The notes beneath the pieces are model-generated. The model ran no database searches and was not told where the DNA came from. It was given only the letters and a program-made list of their open reading frames with translations. From contig URTZ01000058.1 in NCBI GenBank assembly GCA_900550825.1, positions 1-10,572 on the forward strand: a DNA stretch of 10,572 nt, given 5' to 3'. Source of the stretch: an uncultured Collinsella sp. (GTDB lineage Bacteria; Actinomycetota; Coriobacteriia; Coriobacteriales; Coriobacteriaceae). The translations under genes were made by a program, and so were the position numbers. Positions 1 to 7,136 of the stretch are shown piece by piece (the stretch's first letter is position 1; every line of letters starts with the position of its first letter).

Positions 1-1416
1 GGCGCCGGCGGCAGCCTGCGCGGCGCCCGCCTCGAGCGAACGGGCGTTGAGCGCGTCGGCCTTACGCTCGCGAATCGAGGCATGGGCCTCCTGGCGTGCG
101 GCACGGTCAGCGGAATCCGCCGCTGCCACACGCACGCGGTCGCCGATAGCGCCGGCGTTTTCGGGCGCCGCGGTCAGCGATTCCTCAAAGGTAATGCCCT
201 CGTCGCCAAAGGTGAGCTCCATCGACTCGCGCGCACCGCGGTCGGGGATGGCAAACACGCAGGCATAGCGCTTGCCCACGACCTCCTGGATGCGCGTCAT
301 AAAGCGACTGTCCGATCCTGCGATGGCAGGCTGCTCAATCTTGAGCTCGGCCGTCACCGCACCGCCGGCGCGGATGAGACTCACATAGTTCAGGCGTTGC
401 TGGGAACCAAAGTCGAGTTGCTGGGCACGCACGTACAGGCCGTCCAGACGGTCGACCCCCGCCTCGCCGGCACGTGCCTCGATATCCTCGTAGGCGCGCA
501 GGCAATCGTCGAACAGCGAGCGCGGCTCGGACAGAACCACGAGCGCCTTGCCGCTCACATGCGACAGCGGGCTCACGGTCTGGCCGTACATCACCGGCAA
601 AAAGCGGTCGAGCTCGGGCGTGACGATGCGCGCGTCCACCATCTCGAGCAGCGCCGCCAGCTTGCTATCGCTCTGGCTTGTGCGGTAGAGCGCCACATGC
701 ATGTTGTGGACGGCGTCGTCGGTGAGTGCGAGCTCGCGACAGGGGAAGATCTCGATGCTGTCCTCGTTGCCGATGGTCTGGCCCGTCGAACTCACCATGC
801 GGCGGATACGGTCAATCTCATCGCCAAAAAACTCAATGCGCACGGGCGCCTTTTCCTGCGCGGGAAACACCTCGACGGTGTCGCCGTGCACACGGAACAG
901 GCCAGGCGCGTCGGCGGCGCCGGCATTGGTGTAGCCCATGCCCACCAAACGTTGCGGCACCTCGTCAAAAGGAATCTCCTCGCCCACCGCAAAAGTGGTG
1001 GACTCCCAGTAGCGGCTCTCGACCGGCGGCACGCAGCGCAGCAGCGCGCGAGCCGAGGCGACCATGATGCAGTTGTCCCCGCGCACGATACGCCCGAGCG
1101 CCTCGCAGCGCTGGGCCACCACGGCGTCGTCGGGCGCCTGCTCGCGCCACGGATAGTCCTTGCGCTCGGGAAAACGGCACACATGTGCCAGGCCCACGTA
1201 GGCGGCAAGGCTGCGCGCAGCGCGATCGGCCGCGTCCTCGCCGCTCACAATGTAGACCGTGGGGCGCGGACGGCGCGCAAACTGGGCGGCGGCCATAAGC
1301 GTTCGGCCCGACTGAGACACGGCCAGCGTCACGTCCTCGCCAGAATCGAGCCCGGCCTCGACGGTCTGCAGCGCCTCGGCAGTGTAGAGCTGCGCGGCTA
1401 TACGGTGAATGAGCAT
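1..1416 (-). CDS. mfd: Transcription-repair coupling factor Mfd, N-terminal 472 codons (3' end outside window)
   Basis: Mfd displaces RNA polymerase stalled at DNA lesions and recruits UvrA for nucleotide excision repair; full-length proteins are about 1,100-1,200 residues, so less than half is visible. The part seen is the UvrB-like damage-recognition module: near residues 45-130 a degenerate nucleotide-binding fold (PTVYIVSGEDAAD, then a YPWREQAP segment), and near 185-205 the hallmark GDTVEVFPA...PVRIEFFGDEIDRIR stretch shared by UvrB and Mfd. A D3-like domain follows (about 285-420), then an Ala/Glu/Arg-rich segment at the window edge, just before where the RNA polymerase interaction domain should begin. 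The helicase motor is not in view. The ATG start has GGAGGA 5 bases upstream, and no longer in-frame start has a better site. A terminator-like hairpin lies only about 25 bases upstream, which is odd for a gene with no visible promoter between it and the start. The family call is firm. Confidence 0.93.
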   Translation of the reverse strand, partial: MLIHRIAAQLYTAEALQTVEAGLDSGEDVTLAVSQSGRTLMAAAQFARRPRPTVYIVSGEDAADRAARSLAAYVGLAHVCRFPERKDYPWREQAPDDAVVAQRCEALGRIVRGDNCIMVASARALLRCVPPVESRYWESTTFAVGEEIPFDEVPQRLVGMGYTNAGAADAPGLFRVHGDTVEVFPAQEKAPVRIEFFGDEIDRIRRMVSSTGQTIGNEDSIEIFPCRELALTDDAVHNMHVALYRTSQSDSKLAALLEMVDARIVTPELDRFLPVMYGQTVSPLSHVSGKALVVLSEPRSLFDDCLRAYEDIEARAGEAGVDRLDGLYVRAQQLDFGSQQRLNYVSLIRAGGAVTAELKIEQPAIAGSDSRFMTRIQEVVGKRYACVFAIPDRGARESMELTFGDEGITFEESLTAAPENAGAIGDRVRVAAADSADRAARQEAHASIRERKADALNARSLEAGAAQAAAGA

Positions 1417-1496
1417 GCTGTTCCTCCGGCATTGCAACGCCAAAAGCCCGCCGAGGCAAGCTCAGCGGGTCGTTCGTCAAATTCGTTGTCTGTCAT
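1398..1496 (-). CDS. Possible 32-codon leader peptide overlapping the mfd start
   Basis: A short frame opens with ATG at 1496 and ends with TAG at 1398-1400, overlapping the first codons of mfd in another frame. It encodes 32 residues beginning MTDNEFDERPAELASAGFW. The mfd ribosome binding site and the terminator-like hairpin (1447-1469) both lie inside it, so ribosomes translating it would unfold the hairpin and reach the mfd start. That is the geometry of an attenuator or coupling leader. Its own ribosome binding site is weak (GGAG about 18 bases upstream), and I do not recognise the peptide, so it may be chance. Confidence 0.25.
   Translation of the reverse strand: MTDNEFDERPAELASAGFWRCNAGGTACSFTV
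1442..1469 (-). terminator. Intrinsic-terminator-like hairpin just upstream of mfd
   Basis: Read on the minus strand, CCCGCTGAG pairs with CTCGGCGGG (9 pairs, one of them G-T) around a 5-base loop CTTGC. The stem is followed directly by CTTTT. It lies after the ATP-grasp gene and only about 25 bases before the mfd ATG. It could end transcripts coming from upstream, or act as an attenuator for mfd. The U-tract is short (four). Confidence 0.55.
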
Positions 1497-1534
1497 GGTA
1501 GCGCATGAAGAGGACTCCAGCTCAGGCGTACGCC

Positions 1535-1590
1535 CAGCCCCGCAACAAAAACGCCAGATAGAACTGGACTCACCGGCTTCGCCAAAATCT
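1535..1590 (-). terminator. Degenerate terminator remnant downstream of the ATP-grasp gene
   Basis: On the minus strand TCTGGCG is followed by TTTTTG and then GCGGGGCTG. This copies the right arm, U-tract and tail of the good terminator at 3257-3287, with a 2-base insertion. The matching left arm is absent; only weak pairings remain (CCAG with CTGG, or GCCGG with CTGGC). It probably terminates poorly. Confidence 0.35.
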
Positions 1591-1638
1591 CCCCGTCACT
1601 TCGAACGCCGCAACCACGGAAGGTGCCCCAAGAAACGG

Positions 1639-3105
1639 CTATTCCTCAAAAAAGCTCGCAACGTTCAAGCGGCTCGTCCACTCGCCTATGGTGTTGGCAA
1701 AGCCGACGCGTGTGTACACGCCCGCGAAACGACCGCGATACAGGTACAGGCCTTCCATATTAGAAGCGGGCGCAAAACCAAGATCATCCACAAGTCCTTT
1801 GGGTGCCTCTCCTCGATGCGGCCCATTGACAAGCGTTCCGCGCAAGCAGGGAGTCTGATACTGCTGAGCATACTCCTGTACAATCGCCCCAGCGGCCGCA
1901 GCGCGAGCAAGCACCTGGGACCATTCCCGTTCCGTGGCATCCAAGCCGGCAACAACGCCAACCGCGTTGTAGCCGCCGCACGGCTTGACAATCCATCGAT
2001 CCTTTTCGGCAAATCTCGACAACTGGGCGCTTTCGTCCAAAATCTCGGTATAGGGCACATGCTCCCGTACAAACGATTGCTCCTCCGGGCTCAACAAGGA
2101 CTGACCGGCCCGAGACCACAGAAATGCAAATACGGTCTTAGTCGCACACGGCCACGTTCTAAAACCACCAACGATGCACGCGAGCCCTTCTTGAGCCGCC
2201 TCGATTAAGGCCGAGCGTCCGTCGCACGGCTTATCCCACAGCTCGCCGGTCACCGCGCGCCGCCAAACGCAATCAATAGGACCGGCGGCATCGCACAGCC
2301 GCCTAGCACCGCTCTCGTCTTCGCCAATCCGCAGGTCGCGCACATCCGCAAAGCGCGCCACCACACCCCGTCGCCTCATAAGGTCGACAAAATGAGCCGC
2401 ATCTTCCAAGTCGATGCTTTCCGAATAGTCGACGATTGCCACCGAAGCGGGATATATCTTTGATTGCGGTGCATAGAGCCCCTCGTCAACGCGGGCCCCG
2501 TCGTCCAATCGTGCACTATCCTCGGTGCGGCGAGGATGGGCCAGCTTCCACTCTGCATAGGTCTCAAACAATGCGTCTATCCAGCTACCGCACAAATCGT
2601 ACTGCCGAAAGCCGGGGTGGTCGGATGCAAACTCCTCAAAGGAAGGCGTCATTCGCACTGCCTGACAGACCGCATCGGTCACTACCATTCCGGCACTGCC
2701 GTCGGTATTGAGCTCACAAAACGTATACGAACCGGCATCTTCGTCAAGAAAGATATCAACACGCGCAAGGGGAATTTGGCAATCATAGCCGGCATCCATA
2801 GCGCACAGGTCAGCAAAAGCCGGATCCATGCGAAACCACGCACGCACGGAGGCATCGGAACAAAACGCCCGCGTCACCTTGTCCATAATGCCGTACATGC
2901 GCTCGGCGGCCTCCTTAAGAAGCGCCGTCATATCCTTGTCGAATATCTTTGGCGTCAGAGCCCAGGGCGCAGGATCACCATGGTAGAGCGCATGGGTTTG
3001 AGACAAGTATTCGTCGCCTTTGCGACGACCAGGCAGGTCGCCTTCGCGCGTGCGCACGATGCGTTCAAAATAATCTTCGAGCTCTCGCGTCTTCGATATT
3101 GCCAC
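1639..3105 (-). CDS. Circularly permuted ATP-grasp ligase, glutathionylspermidine-synthase-like
   Basis: A 488-residue soluble protein with no signal peptide or membrane helix. Its landmarks match the circularly permuted ATP-grasp fold of the glutathionylspermidine synthase family. These are an acidic E-L-N-T-D-G segment (about 131-136) in the usual place of the metal/substrate residues, WIVKPCGGYNAVGVV (about 371-385) like the ATP-binding Lys-Pro-Gly-rich loop, IVQEYAQQY (about 408-416) like the adenine-hinge strand, and a terminal LYRGRFAGVYTRVG...N segment. Family members join a carboxylate to an amine at the cost of ATP; the substrate here is unknown, and no amidase domain is fused. I chose the GTG start because GGAGGG lies 4 bases before it; an ATG four codons upstream has no ribosome binding site. 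The gene stands alone between two terminator-like elements. Base composition looks less GC-rich than mfd or the exporter. Fold confidence is moderate; the exact reaction is not inferable. Confidence 0.7.
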   Translation of the reverse strand: MAISKTRELEDYFERIVRTREGDLPGRRKGDEYLSQTHALYHGDPAPWALTPKIFDKDMTALLKEAAERMYGIMDKVTRAFCSDASVRAWFRMDPAFADLCAMDAGYDCQIPLARVDIFLDEDAGSYTFCELNTDGSAGMVVTDAVCQAVRMTPSFEEFASDHPGFRQYDLCGSWIDALFETYAEWKLAHPRRTEDSARLDDGARVDEGLYAPQSKIYPASVAIVDYSESIDLEDAAHFVDLMRRRGVVARFADVRDLRIGEDESGARRLCDAAGPIDCVWRRAVTGELWDKPCDGRSALIEAAQEGLACIVGGFRTWPCATKTVFAFLWSRAGQSLLSPEEQSFVREHVPYTEILDESAQLSRFAEKDRWIVKPCGGYNAVGVVAGLDATEREWSQVLARAAAAGAIVQEYAQQYQTPCLRGTLVNGPHRGEAPKGLVDDLGFAPASNMEGLYLYRGRFAGVYTRVGFANTIGEWTSRLNVASFFEE

Positions 3106-3109
3106 GTTA

Positions 3110-3115
3110 CCCTCC
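3110..3115 (-). promoter_or_regulatory. Ribosome binding site deciding a GTG start
   Basis: GGAGGG on the minus strand, followed by TAAC and then GTG at 3105. It overlaps the upstream ATG at 3117, so that ATG cannot use it. This supports GTG as the true start of the ATP-grasp gene. Confidence 0.6.
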
Positions 3116-3256
3116 ATTGCTTGATTTTTTGCTCATGCTACGCCAGCACGCCGCGACTTCGGCGCGCTTGAATAAGCTTCTAAATTAGCAACACATTTTT
3201 GCATGGGGCGGCAGGCGGCGACATATACTCCTGCTCAAGCGCATGCACAGCCCCGC

Positions 3257-3287
3257 AAAAAACGCCAGACGGGCAAGCCGTCTGGCG
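3257..3287 (-). terminator. Strong intrinsic terminator of the zinc-ribbon gene
   Basis: On the minus strand CGCCAGACGG pairs perfectly with CCGTCTGGCG (10 pairs) around the loop CTTGC, followed directly by TTTTTT. It lies about 27 bases after the stop codon at 3314, so the zinc-ribbon transcript ends here and the ATP-grasp gene needs its own promoter in 3118-3256. In that interval I see only a weak extended -10-like TGCTAATTT (3182-3190) and a small GC hairpin near 3148-3168. Confidence 0.9.
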
Positions 3288-3313
3288 CTATCAGAGTGAG
3301 CTATACGCCGAGT

Positions 3314-4359
3314 CTAGTCGTAGACGCCCATTTTAAGCAGTATGAAGATCGGAGCGCCGTCACCCTGCGCGACGCGGACCGTGCAAGTCTCGGTACGGCC
3401 CATGGATGCATCCGCTTGAATTGCGGCGATGAACTGGTCCTTTGGCAGGCCGTAGGTGCTCTCGGGGATGTCGGAAGGAAGTAACATGCCGCCAGCACTG
3501 TAGACCTCATAGGTGAGCTCGTAGATGTTGTCGCCAAGGTCAGTCGCGCCCGTAACGATGGCACACGATGGGTTGTAATTTCCCTGGCCGTATTCCTGCT
3601 TCAGATACAAGTACCCGTCATGCGCTTCGGCCGAATCAGGAATCGCCTGCCCCTCCGGCGTTCTGTCATAAGTCATATCGGCATCGGAAAGCGTCAGACC
3701 CGTCAAGCGGTTGAGTTCCCTATTGATCACATCAGTCGCCACACGCTGGCTATTACCGTTGTCATAGTCGCCTTTCTCGATTCGATACGGCGCGTTGTCA
3801 ATAAAATGGCACCAGATAAACTTAACCAGCTTGTATTTCTCGTCATCAGAAAGGCCGTCAGTCGAATCGAAGCCGCCCGTCTGATACCAGTCTCGATCGA
3901 AGTGCTCCTCCGTAAAGTTCGACAGGAACAGATTCGCGGCGGCATAGGTTGCCTGGTCATTGAGGTCGACCTTTACGCTGCTGCCCGTCTGCTCGGTCTC
4001 TTCCGGCTCTTCCCCGTCGGCGGCAGGCTTCTCCTTGGCGCTTCCCTTGTCCTTGTGCTCGGCTGAACCCTCGTCGGACCCCAGTACCGTAATCTGCGAT
4101 GAGTTGCCCTGCCCAAGCGGACCCAGCACGCCGGTCAGCGCCAGAGCGGCACCGCCGGCAACGAGCACGCCCACCACGCACATGCCGACAATCACCGCGC
4201 GCTTATACGACTTCTTCTGCACGGAAGGCATCCCTGCCACCGGCATCGGTGCGGGCTCAGCAGGCGCGGCAGCCGGAGAAGCGGCGCCCATGCGTGCCCC
4301 GCAGTTCGTGCAAAATCGGTTCCGTCGGGCATCTCGGAGCCACACTTGGTGCAAAACAT
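3314..4359 (-). CDS. Zinc-ribbon single-pass membrane protein, frameshifted near its N-terminus
   Basis: The intended product is a 348-residue protein. It has a cytoplasmic zinc ribbon (Cys3, Cys6, Cys17, Cys20, starting MFCTKCGSEMPDGTDF), a Pro/Ala linker, one membrane helix (about 55-80, preceded by KKSYKR, so N-in/C-out), an acidic linker and a roughly 200-residue extracellular domain I do not recognise. As given, the frame is broken. The run TTTT at 4312-4315 needs five Ts to read Phe-Cys-Thr-Asn-Cys; without the extra base, translation from 4359 stops at 4192 after 55 residues. Adding one base makes the gene exactly 349 codons. An open frame beginning further upstream (4438) covers the body but replaces the first zinc knuckle with unrelated residues, so I reject that start. 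GAGGGG lies 10 bases before the ATG, with a -10-like TATGAT at 4398-4403. Such proteins may sense or organise at the envelope; the role is unknown. Confidence 0.75.
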
Positions 4360-4457
4360 ATTCGGGCATCCCCTCACAACAAACGGTATCTGCCGCCATC
4401 ATATTGAGCCTTCGCAGCCCAAATGTGTTGCGCAACATTGGTCGCCGTCTTCGAGTG

Positions 4458-4474
4458 CCGGCAAAACGTGCCGG
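4458..4474 (-). other. Hairpin right after the nth stop codon
   Basis: CCGGCA pairs with TGCCGG around a 5-base loop containing TTT, starting a few bases after the nth TAG. There is no U-tract beyond it, so it is not a canonical intrinsic terminator. It might stabilise the 3' end or aid weak termination. The remaining bases to 4360 hold no gene. Confidence 0.3.
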
Positions 4475-4477
4475 GCC

Positions 4478-5143
4478 CTATCCCGTCACACGCACGCTGG
4501 GGCAAAGGTCTGCCAGCGGGCACTCGTCGCACTTGGGCTTACGGGCATCGCAGATCTCGCGACCGAAGGTGATCCACTGATGGTTGACCGACTCCCAATA
4601 CTCGTGCGGCAAAATCTTGAGCAGATCCTGCTCGGTCTTGAGCGGCTCCTTGGCATGTGTCTTGGGACTCAACATCAGGCGATGCGCAATGCGGTTGACG
4701 TGCGTGTCCACCGCAATGCCCTCCACGATGCCATACCCCACGTTGAGCACGATGTTCGCCGTCTTGCGTCCCACGCCCGGCAGCTTCACGAGTTCCTTCA
4801 TGTCGGCCGGCACCTCGCCGCCATAGTCGGCGACGATCATCTGCGCGGCCTCCACGGCGTGCTTGGCCTTGCTCTTATAAAAGCCGAGTGACTTGATGGT
4901 GTCTGCCACGTCAGCCACACTCGCCCCGGCCATGGCCTCGGGCGTGGGCCACTGGGCAAACAGCTTCGGCGTCACCTTGTTGACCTGCGCGTCGGTCGTT
5001 TGCGCCGAGAGCAACACCGCGATCAGCAGGCGGAAGGGATTCTCGTGGTCCAAAAAGCACTCGACCGGGCCATAGCGACGGTTGAGGCGCTCACACACCT
5101 CAACGGCGCGCTCGCGTTTGGCGGCATTGGTCTCGCGTGGCAT
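4478..5143 (-). CDS. nth: Endonuclease III
   Basis: A bifunctional DNA glycosylase/AP lyase that removes oxidised pyrimidines in base excision repair. The 221-residue length is typical. The helix-hairpin-helix LPGVGRKTANIVL (121-133) contains the catalytic Lys127, and VDTHV contains the catalytic Asp146. Four cysteines at 198, 205, 208 and 214 follow the C-x6-C-x2-C-x5-C pattern of the [4Fe-4S] cluster. The ATG at 5143 has GAGGAG about 5 bases upstream; an in-frame ATG eight codons earlier does not and would add non-conserved residues. It begins 63 bases after the ABC exporter stop with no clear terminator between, so the two may share a transcript. All key residues are present, so it should be active. 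Confidence 0.96.
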   Translation of the reverse strand: MPRETNAAKRERAVEVCERLNRRYGPVECFLDHENPFRLLIAVLLSAQTTDAQVNKVTPKLFAQWPTPEAMAGASVADVADTIKSLGFYKSKAKHAVEAAQMIVADYGGEVPADMKELVKLPGVGRKTANIVLNVGYGIVEGIAVDTHVNRIAHRLMLSPKTHAKEPLKTEQDLLKILPHEYWESVNHQWITFGREICDARKPKCDECPLADLCPSVRVTG

Positions 5144-5206
5144 AACGACTCCTCGGCTCAGCGACATAACAAACCTATGGGCACGATTGTCCCACGTATG
5201 GGGTCT

Positions 5207-7009
5207 TTACGCCTCCAAAAATGCGCCGGTCTGGCGGCCCCACAGGCTCGCGTACTCGCCACCCGCCTCGACGAGCTGCGTATGCGTGCCGTCCTCGACA
5301 ATCTCGCCATCGGCCAGCACCACAATGCGGTCAAGCGCCGCCACGGTGGACAGGCGGTGCGCCACCACAATGGAGGTGCGTCCACGCATCAGGTTTTCGA
5401 GCGCCTCCTGCACCAGCGCCTCGGACTCGCTGTCCAAGGCAGACGTCGCCTCGTCGAGCACCAGAATCGGCGCGTCGGTTAGGATGGCGCGGGCGATAGC
5501 CACGCGCTGACGCTGACCGCCAGAGAGCTTGACGCCGCGCTCGCCCACCATAGTGTCAAAGCCACGGGGCAAGCGGTCGATAAACTCGGTCGCATTAGCC
5601 AAGCGAGCCGCCTCGCGAATCTGCTCATCAGTGGCGTTGGGACGACCGTAGGCAATGTTTTCGCGAATGGAGCGGTGGAACAGCAGCGCCTCCTGCGGCA
5701 CGTAGGCAACCTGACGGCGCAGGCTCTGCTGCGTGCAGCGCGAGACGTCCTGGCCGTCCACGAGCACGCGGCCGCCCTGTACATCGTCCAGGCGCAACAA
5801 CAACTTGGTGAGCGTCGTCTTGCCCGAGCCCGATTTGCCCACCAGGCCCACGCGCTGGCCCGCCGCCACATGAAGTGTCAGGTCATCGAACACGCTCTCG
5901 CCCGCCGCAGCGTCACGGTACGCAAAGCTCAGCTGCTCAAAATCAATCGCGCCCTCGGTCACTTTGAGCTCGGGGGCGTCCGGGTCATCTGCCACCAAAC
6001 GTGGCTCGTCCAGCACGCGCGTCATCTCGGCCGCATCGCCGAGCGCGCGGTTGATGCGCTGCATCATGGAGCTTACGTAGTTCAGGCGCATGGTGAGGTT
6101 ATAGGTGTAGGTAAAGATCATGACGAGCGAGCCGGCCGAGATGCCAAACCACGCGTTGCCGCCCGCCACGAATACGCTCACCACGGCCATGGTGATGACG
6201 ATAAGACCCGAGGTCGTAAAGTTGCGCTGCATCATGGCGTGCATCGAGACCGTCTCGGCATCGCGCGCGGCACGATCAGCGGCGTCGAACAGATCACGTT
6301 CAAAGTCCTCGCGCCCGCAGGTCTTGACGGCCAAGATGTTCGTGACCGCGTCGGAGAGCACGCCCGAGAGCTTGTTCTGCGCGGCGGACGTCGCGGCCGA
6401 AAGCGGCATGATGCGCTTGTACATAAGCCAGACAAACGCGATGTAGACGGCCATGATGCACACCAGGATCACGGTAAACGTCGGCACCACCGGGGCGAGC
6501 GCCGCCACCGTGCAGATGACCGAGGTGATGGTGGGGATGAGCGAATACACCGTCACGTCGACCAGCCCCGTATAGCCGCTCATAAAACGGCTCGTCTGGC
6601 TCACGAGCGATCCGCCAAAGCGGCTGGTGTGAAATGTCATGGATTGATTGGAGAGCGTGTCGAAGCACAGGCGCGCCAGGTGATAGTTGCCCGCAATCTC
6701 GAGCTTGTAGACGGTGTAGTCCTGCAGCTTGGAGAGGATTTGGCCCACCAGGTTAACGAGTACGAGCGCCAGGATATAGGGGCCGAAGACCTCAAACACC
6801 TGATCACCCGCCACGGGACCGGCTTGAACGCGGTCGACAATGAGGGCCATCACATAGGTATTGGCAAACGTCAGCAAAAAGATGTAGCCCGCCGACGAGA
6901 ACACCGAGAGAAAGACAATCAGCGGCTGCGTGCGCGTGACACCCCAAAACCGCTGCAGCGTGCGGCGCACGGTGGAGCGTTTCAGCGGACTGGTGTTTCT
7001 CTGAGACAT
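5207..7009 (-). CDS. ABC transporter, fused permease/ATPase half-exporter
   Basis: A 600-residue type I (MsbA/MDR-like) half-transporter, expected to work as a homodimer in the cytoplasmic membrane and export an unknown substrate. The N-terminal half (about 30-330) holds the six-helix membrane domain, with clear hydrophobic stretches such as PLIVFLSVFSSAGYIFLLTF. The C-terminal nucleotide-binding domain has Walker A GKSGSGKTT (391-399), a Q-loop YVPQE, signature LSGGQ (495-499), Walker B ILVLDEATSALD (Asp519, catalytic Glu520) and H-loop His551. All are intact, so it should be ATPase-competent. The ATG at 7009 follows AAAGGA at 5 bases spacing; the open frame extends 12 codons further without a site. 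There is no second half-transporter beside it, so it is probably not one of the paired heterodimeric exporters common in Gram-positives. Substrate (drug, lipid or peptide) cannot be told from sequence. Confidence 0.92.
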   Translation of the reverse strand: MSQRNTSPLKRSTVRRTLQRFWGVTRTQPLIVFLSVFSSAGYIFLLTFANTYVMALIVDRVQAGPVAGDQVFEVFGPYILALVLVNLVGQILSKLQDYTVYKLEIAGNYHLARLCFDTLSNQSMTFHTSRFGGSLVSQTSRFMSGYTGLVDVTVYSLIPTITSVICTVAALAPVVPTFTVILVCIMAVYIAFVWLMYKRIMPLSAATSAAQNKLSGVLSDAVTNILAVKTCGREDFERDLFDAADRAARDAETVSMHAMMQRNFTTSGLIVITMAVVSVFVAGGNAWFGISAGSLVMIFTYTYNLTMRLNYVSSMMQRINRALGDAAEMTRVLDEPRLVADDPDAPELKVTEGAIDFEQLSFAYRDAAAGESVFDDLTLHVAAGQRVGLVGKSGSGKTTLTKLLLRLDDVQGGRVLVDGQDVSRCTQQSLRRQVAYVPQEALLFHRSIRENIAYGRPNATDEQIREAARLANATEFIDRLPRGFDTMVGERGVKLSGGQRQRVAIARAILTDAPILVLDEATSALDSESEALVQEALENLMRGRTSIVVAHRLSTVAALDRIVVLADGEIVEDGTHTQLVEAGGEYASLWGRQTGAFLEA

Positions 7010-7084
7010 GGGCTTCCTTTCGCGTCTGATAGGGCGAAACGCCATTGTTGCACACTAAAGCGCACTTCAGGCAAGCGCGATGTG

Positions 7085-7129
7085 AAAGGCAGCGGGGTGC
7101 CCGCGTTTGCGCCGGTGCCCCGCTGCCTT
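7085..7129 (-). terminator. GC-rich hairpin terminating rmuC
   Basis: GGCAGCGGGG pairs perfectly with CCCCGCTGCC, and further pairing inside (GCG with CGC) tightens the loop. It is followed by only TTT on the minus strand. It starts about 8 bases after the rmuC stop codon. Position and stem strength argue for a terminator; the short U-tract is the weak point. The adjoining 7010-7084 interval holds the exporter leader and a small bulged inverted repeat (GCGCACTT/AAGCGC, 7060-7078). Confidence 0.65.
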
Positions 7130-7136
7130 GTTGCAA

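Noticed and set aside
965..1480. 171-residue minus-strand open frame overlapping mfd
   Set aside because: It overlaps the mfd coding region in another frame, and mfd is certain; the frame is an Arg/Gly-rich shadow.
82..2208. 708-residue open frame on the plus strand
   Set aside because: It runs antisense to mfd, across an intergenic region and into the ATP-grasp gene; its His/Arg/Ala-rich translation looks like no protein family and is a shadow of high-GC codon usage.
3314..4438. Zinc-ribbon gene starting at 4438 as one unbroken 374-residue frame
   Set aside because: Its first 40 or so residues replace the first CxxC knuckle with unrelated sequence, while the other frame encodes a perfect knuckle with a ribosome binding site; a one-base loss explains both.
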